Source: an uncultured Porphyromonadaceae bacterium
GTDB taxonomy: Bacteria > Bacteroidota > Bacteroidia > Bacteroidales > Muribaculaceae
Assembly: GCA_900554265.1 (NCBI GenBank)
Contig: USGZ01000145.1
Coordinates: forward strand, 1 to 5,276
DNA: 5,276 nucleotides
Reading direction: 5' to 3'
Positions 1 through 5,276 of the stretch are shown piece after piece. The translations under genes and the position numbers were made by a program. Position 1 is the stretch's first letter, and each line of letters starts with the position of its first letter. The notes below the pieces were generated by a model. It was not told the origin of the DNA. It saw nothing but the letters and a program-made list of their open reading frames with translations, and searched no databases.

Positions 1-759
1 GCCCGCGCCACCAGCGGCAGCGACTACGGCAGCACCCTGACGGCCACAACAGGCAGCGCACCGCAGCTCCCGAACAGCAACTTCGACAACTGGTGGCTGG
101 ACGGCAAGATATGGTGCCCGTGGGCCCAGGACGCCGAACCCTACTGGGGCACAGGCAACAAGGGAGCCACGACCCTCGGACCGAGCAACACGGTGCCTAC
201 CGAGGACACCCCTACCGGCACCGGCTGGGCCGCACAGCTGGAAACCAAGTTCGTAGGCATAGGCGTAATCGGCAAGCTCGCCGCCGGCAACCTCTTTGCC
301 GGAACCTATGTCCGCACCGACGGCACCAACGGCATCCTCGAATTCGGCCGTCCTTTCAAGGAGCGCCCGACCAAGCTGCGCGGCATGTTCAAGTACACCT
401 GCGCTCCCATCTCGCATGCGGACAACGGCCACAAGGACCTCATCGGCCAGCCTGACACCTGCATAATCTGGGTAGCGCTGATCGACAGCGACAATCCCTT
501 CGAAATCCGCACCAATCCCAAGAACCTGCATCTGTTCGACCCCGAAGGGGCCGAGGTTATCGCCTACGGCAGCTACCAGCTCGGGCAGACGCAACAGCAA
601 TGGATACCATTCGAGTTCGAACTCGACTACAGGTCGACCTCCCGCGTGCCGAAGTACATCCTGGTGACCTCCTCGGCCAGCAAGTACGGCGACTACTTCA
701 CCGGAGGCAACGGCTCGATACTCTACCTGGACGATTTCGAACTTGTCTACGACTACTGA
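1..759 (+). CDS. PCMD-domain (putative carbohydrate metabolism domain) surface protein, 3' part only
   Basis: The frame is open from base 1 to a TGA stop, giving 252 residues with no start codon that makes sense, so the 5' end lies outside the window. Residues 26-252 match my memory of the PCMD family (Pfam PF13201): NSNFDNWW (25-32), YWGTGNKGATTLGPSNT (48-64), KFVGIG (83-88), GILEFGRPFKERPTKLRG (111-128), IGQPDTC (148-154), PFEIRTNPKN (166-175), the SASKYGDYFTGGNGS stretch (225-239) and the end LYLDDFELVYDY. The Ser/Thr-rich first 20 residues look like a linker from an upstream domain. Known relatives are Bacteroidota lipoproteins, often with an N-terminal DUF4493 or Ig-like domain; the sandwich fold suggests glycan binding or hydrolysis, but the biochemistry is not settled. 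A lipoprotein signal cannot be checked here. A porin gene follows after 36 nt with no terminator between, so they are probably co-transcribed. Family assignment is firm, function is not. Confidence 0.9.
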   Translation, partial: ARATSGSDYGSTLTATTGSAPQLPNSNFDNWWLDGKIWCPWAQDAEPYWGTGNKGATTLGPSNTVPTEDTPTGTGWAAQLETKFVGIGVIGKLAAGNLFAGTYVRTDGTNGILEFGRPFKERPTKLRGMFKYTCAPISHADNGHKDLIGQPDTCIIWVALIDSDNPFEIRTNPKNLHLFDPEGAEVIAYGSYQLGQTQQQWIPFEFELDYRSTSRVPKYILVTSSASKYGDYFTGGNGSILYLDDFELVYDY

Positions 760-795
760 CGCCGCAGTGCGAAAACACCTAACCGACCGACATAC

Positions 796-1833
796 ATGAC
801 TGTACGCATCCAGCGCATAATCATCCTGCTGCTCGCCCTGGCGGGCGCCTCCGCCAGCGCCGCCATCCCGGCGGACAGCACCGTACTACGCTATCTCCCG
901 ACCGTCCACGGCACCTTCCGCGGCTGGTACGAAATCGACACCGGCAGCGGCGACAGCCGTTTCCTGATCCGCAACGCCCGCCTCAGCGCCGCCGGCATGG
1001 TGCTGCCCAAAGTCGACTACAGCCTCCAGATGGACTTCTGCGACAAGGGGCGCATCGAGCTCGTCGACGCCTACGTACGCGTCAGTCCTCAGTCGCGTCT
1101 GAAAATTTTTTTCGGCAAAAGCCGGGTGCCCTTCAGCGTGTCGGCCTGCCGCGCAAAGCAAAAATACTACTTCTTCAACCGCTCGTTCATAGGGAAATAC
1201 GCCGGCAACCTGCACAACGTAGGCATCAAGGCCGGCTACTCCATAGGCGGCACGCCGCTGTACGTCGAAGGCGGCGTCTTCAACGCCACCGACTACAAGG
1301 ACCAGCCGGAATGGAACTCCGCCGGTCTGACCTACAGCATCAAGGCCAACGCCGCGCTGCCGGGGGGCCTCACTCCCGAGATATGCTTCATGTCGCGCCA
1401 GAACGGCACCGCCGGGGCAGGCACGCGCATGAACCAGTTCGATGCCAGCATCCACTGGGAGCACGGACCCTGGACCGCGGAAGCAGAATATCTGTACTCC
1501 GACGTCTGCGGGCCATACCCGGTTTCGCATCAGTATGACTTCATCCTGCAGTACACGCAGGGACTCCGTGGACCCTGGGTCAACGCAATCTCCTACGGCG
1601 CGCGCTTCGACGGCCATACCAAAGCCTCGAGCGGCTTCTATACCGACGGCGAAATCACGACCGACTATCCCGAGGTAAAACGCCTGACCCTCGGCCTTAC
1701 GGCTACCTGCCGGCGCGGCGACGCGCACTTCGACCTGCGCCTCAACTACGAGAACTATTTCTACCGCAGCGGCACCATTCCTTCCGACAAGGCCGACGAC
1801 AAAGTCTGCGCCGGCGTGGTCCTGTATTTCTAA
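796..1833 (+). CDS. Outer-membrane porin, phosphate-selective porin O/P family
   Basis: This 345-residue protein begins with a signal peptide: MTVRIQR, a hydrophobic stretch (residues 8-16), then a likely signal peptidase I cut after ASA (20-22). The mature part alternates polar and hydrophobic residues as in a beta-barrel and ends in aromatic F (VVLYF), the usual outer-membrane sorting end. The block at residues 55-135 carries the O/P porin pattern: RFLIRNARLSAAG, DYSLQMDF, ELVDAYVRV, LKIFFGKSRVPFS and FNRSFIG. By family it would form a channel for anions or small solutes; in Bacteroidota the substrate is usually unknown, and phosphate selectivity should not be assumed. It is somewhat shorter than the roughly 380-420 residues I expect. 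It has six cysteines (82, 118, 197, 238, 305, 338), odd for a barrel. The ATG was chosen because it gives a proper signal peptide; there is no Shine-Dalgarno sequence, which is normal for this phylum. It probably shares a transcript with the PCMD gene upstream. Confidence 0.85.
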   Translation: MTVRIQRIIILLLALAGASASAAIPADSTVLRYLPTVHGTFRGWYEIDTGSGDSRFLIRNARLSAAGMVLPKVDYSLQMDFCDKGRIELVDAYVRVSPQSRLKIFFGKSRVPFSVSACRAKQKYYFFNRSFIGKYAGNLHNVGIKAGYSIGGTPLYVEGGVFNATDYKDQPEWNSAGLTYSIKANAALPGGLTPEICFMSRQNGTAGAGTRMNQFDASIHWEHGPWTAEAEYLYSDVCGPYPVSHQYDFILQYTQGLRGPWVNAISYGARFDGHTKASSGFYTDGEITTDYPEVKRLTLGLTATCRRGDAHFDLRLNYENYFYRSGTIPSDKADDKVCAGVVLYF

Positions 1834-1865
1834 GCCCGACGGCGCCGGCGATCAAAATGCCAGAG

Positions 1866-1903
1866 ATACGGACGCCTCTGAAACGCTCCAGAGGCGTCTG
1901 TAT
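1866..1903 (+). terminator. Hairpin after the porin gene, candidate terminator without a T-tract
   Basis: A 15-bp stem pairs 1866-1880 with 1889-1903 around the 8-nt loop AAACGCTC. Fourteen pairs are Watson-Crick and one (1870/1899) is G-U in the + strand RNA; in the opposite RNA that pair would be an A-C mismatch, so the structure favours + strand transcripts. It starts 33 nt after the porin stop and lies before the next promoter, where a terminator is expected. It is followed by TATAGGAAAT rather than a run of T, so it may instead be a transcript-end stabiliser or processing site. Confidence 0.6.
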
Positions 1904-1931
1904 AGGAAATATTGGTGAAAAAATGTGCAAA

Positions 1932-1963
1932 TTTGGTATTTTGCCACATTTTCCGTAATTTTG
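1932..1963 (+). promoter_or_regulatory. Bacteroidota-type promoter for the dehydratase-DUF4923 pair
   Basis: A TTTG box at 1932-1935 is followed by 20 nt and then TAATTTTG at 1956-1963. This fits the known Bacteroidota primary sigma consensus (-33 TTTG, about 19-21 nt, -7 TAnnTTTG) without a mismatch in the key bases. The region is clearly AT-rich against GC-rich surroundings. Transcription should start near 1968-1972, giving a leader of about 40 nt before the ATG at 2009. Confidence 0.75.
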
Positions 1964-1978
1964 CATTCCAATCCGTCT

Positions 1979-1988
1979 TTTCGCGAAA
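1979..1988. promoter_or_regulatory. Perfect 10-nt palindrome in the dehydratase leader
   Basis: TTTCGCGAAA is its own reverse complement and lies about 10 nt past the expected transcription start. It could be half of an operator or simply chance; no second copy is seen in the window. As RNA it would not form a useful hairpin, because there is no loop. Confidence 0.2.
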
Positions 1989-2008
1989 TCGTCTAAGAAC
2001 TCTGGATT

Positions 2009-4009
2009 ATGAAGAAAAATATATTGGAGAGTCTCGCCAACTCTACGTTAATACAGAATTTCGTGGCAAAACCATCGCCCAAATGGATGGTCTATGTCGC
2101 CGATTTATGTGTAATAGCATTCAGCTGTCTCATTACCTTCGTTCTTGGCGGCAGTCCGGCCTACCTCGGCGGTCCGCTGGCCACGCCCCTGGTCAAGGCA
2201 GGAGCCGCATTCTTAGTCTACGCTGTCCTGACCCAGCTTCTGGGCACGAGCCGCTATATAGTGCGCCTTTCCGTAATCGAGGACACATACCGTCTGGTAC
2301 TGCTCGTCCTTCTTTCTTCCGGCGTCCTCTGCCTTATTGCCCTACTCTCGTACTTCTTGGGCGGATTCTGGTACTACAGAGTCTGGAACATCATAGTCCT
2401 GGCCACCCTGATATTCTCGCTGATGCTGCTGATGCGTCTGAGTATCAAGTATCTCTATGTGGTCATGTCCGGCGTCGCCGGCAAACGCCAGCGAGTCATT
2501 GTCCTCGGGTCGGCTCTGAACTCCTTCTTCCTGGCCTCCGCCCTCAAGAGCGAATTCCAAGGCCGCTTCAATCCCGTAGCTCTGCTGAGCCTGCGCACCA
2601 TATCCGACAGCACCGTCAACGGCATACCCATCGTTCCCTACGAGGAGGACCGGATTGCCGAAATCTTCCGCTACTTCAAGTGCGATACCCTGATGTTCCT
2701 TTCGACGCAGCTTGAAATGATGCGCGAAGGCACAGCCGACGTCTTCCTGCGCAACGGCATCAAACTTCTGATGCTCAATCAGATTGAGGAATTCGACCTC
2801 AATGCCAAAACGATGCCGGCGCTGTCGACGCACGTGCAGGACATCCGCATCGAGGACCTGCTCGGCCGCGACCCCATCCGCACGGACAACATGAACATCC
2901 GCAAGATTATCCGCGGCCAGGTTGTGATGATTACCGGCGCCGCCGGCTCCATCGGCAGCGAGATAGTGCGTCAGGTTGCCGCAATGGGCGCAGGGGAAAT
3001 CGTCCTGCTGGACCAGGCCGAGACACCAATGCACGAAATGCAGCTCGAGATGGAGGCTGCCTTCCCCGAGATCAGGATACACCTGTTCATAGGCGACGTG
3101 GCCAACTACGAACGCATGGACCACGCCTTCGCCAAGTATCACCCGCGCTACGTTTTCCACGCCGCCGCCTACAAGCACGTTCCGATGATGGAGCGCAACC
3201 CGCCGGAGGCCGTGTGGACCAACGTGTTCGGCACCAAGAACATCGCCGACCTTTCCGTAAAGTACGGCGTCGAGAAGTTCGTGATGATTTCGACCGACAA
3301 GGCCGTCAACCCGACCAACGTGATGGGCGCGTCGAAGCGCATCGCCGAAATCTACGTCCAGAGCCTCTTCTTCCACAACCGCCGCAACACGGACGGCCCG
3401 ACGACGGCCTTCATCACCACCCGCTTCGGCAACGTGCTGGGCTCCAACGGCTCCGTGATACCCCTCTTCCGCAAGCAGATCGAGCAGGGCGGACCCGTGA
3501 CCATAACCCACCGCGACATCATCCGCTACTTCATGACCATCCCTGAAGCCTGCTCGCTGGTGCTCGAAGCCGGCTGCATGGGCAACGGCGGAGAAATCTT
3601 CATCTTCGACATGGGCCAGCCCGTGAAAATCTGGGACCTCGCCGTACGAATGATCAGCCTTTCGGGGCTGCGGCCGAACGAGGACATAAAGATTATCGAG
3701 ACGGGTCTGCGTCCGGGTGAGAAACTTTACGAGGAACTCCTCAACGAGAAGGAACACACCCTTGCCACGCACCACAAGAAAATCATGATCGCCCGCGTGC
3801 GCACGTACACCTACGAGGACGTCTGCGAACATCTGCGGCGCCTGGAGGCCCTTGTGCATGCCGGCGCAAGCCACGACATCGTGGCCGAGATGAAGCACAT
3901 CGTGCCCGAATTCAAATCCAACAATTCCATCTGGCAGAAGGTCGACGCCGAAATCGGTCCTGAAGACACCGAGAAAATGACCGAAACCGAATTATCCCTA
4001 CTGAAATGA
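2009..4009 (+). CDS. Membrane-bound nucleoside-diphosphate-sugar 4,6-dehydratase (CapD/WbpM/PglF type)
   Basis: This 666-residue protein has the full layout of the large membrane dehydratases. Four transmembrane segments lie at about 26-46, 59-79, 94-117 and 126-143. A Rossmann-like middle domain at about 160-285 starts with QRVIVLGSALNS. A C-terminal extended SDR domain (Polysacc_synt_2) covers about 303-600. NAD(P) binding is shown by GAAGSIG (310-316). The active site is STDKAVNPTNVMGASKR (428-444): T429, D430, K431, M439 and K443, with Met where classical SDRs have Tyr, as in PglF. HAAAYKHVPMME (384-395) and RPGEKLYEELL (568-578) are further family marks. It should convert a UDP-sugar, most likely UDP-GlcNAc, to the 4-keto-6-deoxy form at the inner face of the inner membrane, feeding capsule, LPS or protein O-glycan synthesis. 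The exact substrate is inferred. The ATG follows a good promoter, and the stop overlaps the next gene by 4 nt. No glycosyltransferase is in view. I give no symbol because capD, wbpM and pglF name different orthologues. Confidence 0.93.
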   Translation: MKKNILESLANSTLIQNFVAKPSPKWMVYVADLCVIAFSCLITFVLGGSPAYLGGPLATPLVKAGAAFLVYAVLTQLLGTSRYIVRLSVIEDTYRLVLLVLLSSGVLCLIALLSYFLGGFWYYRVWNIIVLATLIFSLMLLMRLSIKYLYVVMSGVAGKRQRVIVLGSALNSFFLASALKSEFQGRFNPVALLSLRTISDSTVNGIPIVPYEEDRIAEIFRYFKCDTLMFLSTQLEMMREGTADVFLRNGIKLLMLNQIEEFDLNAKTMPALSTHVQDIRIEDLLGRDPIRTDNMNIRKIIRGQVVMITGAAGSIGSEIVRQVAAMGAGEIVLLDQAETPMHEMQLEMEAAFPEIRIHLFIGDVANYERMDHAFAKYHPRYVFHAAAYKHVPMMERNPPEAVWTNVFGTKNIADLSVKYGVEKFVMISTDKAVNPTNVMGASKRIAEIYVQSLFFHNRRNTDGPTTAFITTRFGNVLGSNGSVIPLFRKQIEQGGPVTITHRDIIRYFMTIPEACSLVLEAGCMGNGGEIFIFDMGQPVKIWDLAVRMISLSGLRPNEDIKIIETGLRPGEKLYEELLNEKEHTLATHHKKIMIARVRTYTYEDVCEHLRRLEALVHAGASHDIVAEMKHIVPEFKSNNSIWQKVDAEIGPEDTEKMTETELSLLK

Positions 4010-4611
4010 AAAAAATTCTCCTCATAGTCCTTGCCGCTCTCGCGGGCGCTTTCGGCGCCGGGGCGCAGAACTCGGGCGCCGACATTCTCGGCGCACTCGG
4101 CAACTTCATCAACAACGCCACAGCCAGCAGCAGTTTCAGCGTCGACGACCTTACCGGGACCTGGAACTACTCCGGGCCCGCAGTCAGCTTCCAGAGCGAG
4201 AACGCGCTCCAGAACATCGGAGGCGCCGCCGCCGCCACGGCCCTCGAGGGCCAGCTCGAGCCATATTACCGCCGCCTGGGCTTCAACCGCACCTCGCTGA
4301 CGGTCGACGCCGAGCATAACTTCACCCTTCGCCTGGGGCTGGTGCAGCTCAAGGGCACCGTCGAGAAGGACGAGAACGGCCAGCTGCAATTCAACTTCAG
4401 CGCCTTCAACCGCATCCCGCTGGGCAAAGTGGCCGCCAACGCGACAAAAAGCGGCAAGAAGCTCAATGTGACTTTCGACGCTACACGCTTCGTCAATATC
4501 CTCAACCGCGTTTCCGGCGCATTGAACAACAACACCCTCTCGGCCCTGACAACGTTGCTGAACTCCTACGACGGCGTATACCTGGGCTTCAAGCTCGAGA
4601 GCAAGGACTGA
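4006..4611 (+). CDS. DUF4923-family secreted protein, function unknown
   Basis: This 201-residue protein starts MKKILLIVLAALAG and has a clear signal peptide with a likely cut after AGA (18-20), leaving Q21 as the new end, common in Bacteroidota exported proteins. There is no lipobox cysteine, and no cysteine at all. The mature part fits my memory of DUF4923 (Pfam PF16270): DLTGTWNYSGPAVSF (48-62), the Ala-rich GGAAAATALE (72-81), PYYRRLGF (86-93), then alternating strands suggesting a lipocalin-like beta fold (L98-F131 and the VYLGFKLES end). The role is unknown; periplasm or outer surface is inferred. Its ATG shares bases with the dehydratase stop (ATGA), which suggests translational coupling and expression from the promoter at 1932-1963. 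A strong terminator lies 50 nt after its stop, closing the unit. The coupling could reflect envelope glycan work or only gene packing. Confidence 0.85.
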   Translation: MKKILLIVLAALAGAFGAGAQNSGADILGALGNFINNATASSSFSVDDLTGTWNYSGPAVSFQSENALQNIGGAAAATALEGQLEPYYRRLGFNRTSLTVDAEHNFTLRLGLVQLKGTVEKDENGQLQFNFSAFNRIPLGKVAANATKSGKKLNVTFDATRFVNILNRVSGALNNNTLSALTTLLNSYDGVYLGFKLESKD

Positions 4612-4660
4612 GCTGCGAAAAATAATTAAATCGGCGTCCCGTAAGTCACTGAATGTTAAG

Positions 4661-4687
4661 AAGCGGCGGCGGAACGCCGCTTTTTTT
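4661..4687 (+). terminator. Intrinsic terminator after the DUF4923 gene
   Basis: AAGCGGCG (4661-4668) pairs perfectly with CGCCGCTT (4675-4682) around the 6-nt loop GCGGAA. The stem runs into seven T residues (4681-4687). This is a textbook rho-independent terminator and should end the dehydratase-DUF4923 transcript. Confidence 0.9.
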
Positions 4688-4688
4688 G

Positions 4689-4696
4689 TACCTTTG
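4689..4696 (+). promoter_or_regulatory. Bacteroidota -7 element for the nhaC-type gene
   Basis: TACCTTTG matches the TAnnTTTG -7 element exactly and begins one base after the terminator T-tract. No TTTG lies at the usual 19-21 nt upstream; that place is taken by the terminator stem. Transcription would start near 4701-4705, giving a leader of about 70 nt. The match to the -7 box and the location between genes are seen directly; promoter activity is inferred. Confidence 0.6.
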
Positions 4697-4704
4697 CGTC
4701 CGAT

Positions 4705-4720
4705 TCCGCAGGACTGCGGA
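4705..4720. promoter_or_regulatory. Short inverted repeat at the expected nhaC transcript start
   Basis: TCCGCAG (4705-4711) and CTGCGGA (4714-4720) are perfect 7-nt inverted repeats separated by GA. In RNA this would make a 6-bp hairpin with the tetraloop GGAC. The place, right at the predicted transcript start, suits either an operator or a 5' stabilising hairpin. There is no second copy in the window to support a regulator site. Confidence 0.35.
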
Positions 4721-4773
4721 CCAGCGAAGTAAAATACTGCACATAAGCTACTCATTATCTTAATATTCCAGCA

Positions 4774-5276
4774 TTGAACACACAACTCATCCCCACCGGC
4801 GTTACCCGACGGCCGTCGTTCCTGATTTCGATTGCCCCGATCGTCATGCTGCTGGGTTCCCTGATCGGAATCATAATTTTCGAGGGCAGCGGCGCCATCG
4901 CCGACTACAGCCACCTGGCCCTTCTCGCCGCGGCACTTCTTGCGATTACTCTGAGCATGGTCACCCGCACGCTCAGCCGCCGCGGCCTGACCGTAGGCTT
5001 CCGCCGGAGCGCCCGTCAGATTCTGCCGGCGGTGCCCATGCTGATATTCATAGCCATGGTCTCGACCACGTGGATGCTTTCCGGGGTGGTGCCTACACTG
5101 ATTGACTACGGCCTGCGGCTCCTCAGCCCGAAGGTCTTCCCGGTAGTCTGCTGTGCCGTATGCGCGGTCATTTCCGTGCTCACGGGCAGTTCGTGGAGCA
5201 CAATCGCCACCATCGGCGTGGCTTTCATGGGCATCGGTCAGGTGATGGGATTCAGTGCGGGCTGGATTGCCGGGGC
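4774..5276 (+). CDS. nhaC: Na+/H+ antiporter, NhaC family, 5' part only
   Basis: The frame is open to the right edge and gives 167 residues, perhaps a third of a typical NhaC protein (about 430-500). Hydrophobic segments lie at about 16-36, 48-62, 83-100 and 121-137. The family marks are LIPTGVTRRPS (5-15), TWMLSGVVPTLIDYGL (99-114) and the conserved GSSWSTIATIGVAFMGIG (138-155), probably part of the ion path. It should exchange Na+ for H+ across the inner membrane for sodium and pH balance; some relatives move organic anions or amino acids, so the substrate is not certain. The start is TTG at 4774: the frame has a TAA at 4744 and no ATG or GTG before 4846, and starting there would remove the conserved N-terminus and cut into the first membrane segment. 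It has its own predicted -7 element and is separated from the upstream unit by a terminator. The symbol is family-level. Confidence 0.87.
   Translation, partial: MNTQLIPTGVTRRPSFLISIAPIVMLLGSLIGIIIFEGSGAIADYSHLALLAAALLAITLSMVTRTLSRRGLTVGFRRSARQILPAVPMLIFIAMVSTTWMLSGVVPTLIDYGLRLLSPKVFPVVCCAVCAVISVLTGSSWSTIATIGVAFMGIGQVMGFSAGWIAG

Noticed and set aside
1106..1112. A run of seven T in the porin gene, considered as a phase-variable tract
   Set aside because: The tract encodes the conserved-looking KIFFG strand in frame. Seven bases is short for phase variation, and there is only one such tract.
886..1728. A 280-codon minus-strand frame inside the porin gene
   Set aside because: It is antisense to the porin, is very rich in Ala, Gly and Val with no recognisable motif, and follows the same codon bias effect.
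1840..1847. CGGCGCCG palindrome just after the porin stop
   Set aside because: Eight-base GC palindromes are expected by chance in this GC-rich sequence, and it has no loop or promoter context.
1937..1943. TATTTTG considered as a second -7 element
   Set aside because: It is one base short of the TAnnTTTG spacing, and the match at 1956-1963 is exact and has a properly spaced -33 box.
1912..2715. A 267-codon + strand frame starting before the dehydratase
   Set aside because: Most of it overlaps the dehydratase in another frame, it contains the predicted promoter, and its translation is low-complexity Arg/Ser/Pro/His sequence.
2342..3898. A 518-codon open frame on the minus strand inside the dehydratase gene
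   Set aside because: It lies wholly antisense to a gene with clear domains. Its translation is rich in His, Val, Gly and Asp with no family pattern, as expected when a GC-rich gene avoids the reverse complements of stop codons.
4612..4660. Stretch between the DUF4923 stop and the terminator, checked for a small gene or RNA
   Set aside because: It is an AT-rich 49-nt tail with no open frame, start signal or stable hairpin of its own.
3811..4914. A 367-codon minus-strand frame crossing the DUF4923 gene and both flanking genes
   Set aside because: It runs against three well-supported genes and through a + strand terminator, and has no known domain that I recognise.

Overview
The window looks like part of a gut-type Bacteroidales chromosome with high G+C coding sequence, most like Alistipes/Rikenellaceae; this genus-level guess is inference. 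Three things support it. The protein families are a PCMD-domain surface protein, an O/P-type porin and a DUF4923 protein. The best promoter match has the Bacteroidota -33/-7 form (TTTG, 20 nt, TAnnTTTG). Starts lack clear Shine-Dalgarno sequences. All five genes lie on the + strand. I see no RNA gene, insertion sequence, CRISPR array or phage gene.

Layout. (1) Positions 1-759 hold the 3' part of a PCMD-domain (putative carbohydrate metabolism domain) protein, cut by the window edge. A complete porin of the phosphate-selective O/P family (796-1833) follows after 36 nt, so the two probably share a transcript. (2) The 175-nt gap 1834-2008 holds a 15-bp hairpin, read as a candidate terminator, then a well-formed Bacteroidota promoter. 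(3) That promoter should drive a large membrane nucleotide-sugar 4,6-dehydratase of the CapD/WbpM/PglF type (2009-4009) and a DUF4923 secreted protein (4006-4611), whose start overlaps the dehydratase stop by 4 nt. (4) The gap 4612-4773 holds a strong intrinsic terminator, a -7 element directly after its T-tract, and a small palindrome near the expected transcription start. (5) An NhaC-family Na+/H+ antiporter begins at a TTG codon (4774) and runs off the right edge.

How the genes relate. The first four genes concern the cell envelope: a surface carbohydrate-type domain, an outer-membrane channel, synthesis of a modified nucleotide sugar for surface glycan or protein glycosylation, and an exported protein of unknown role. 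The antiporter looks like a separate ion and pH homeostasis unit.

I found no convincing new system. The points most worth a second look are the tight coupling of the DUF4923 gene to the dehydratase, six cysteines in the porin barrel, the fused terminator/promoter before nhaC, and the TTG start of nhaC. Long open frames on the minus strand, up to 518 codons inside the dehydratase gene, are best explained by codon bias.
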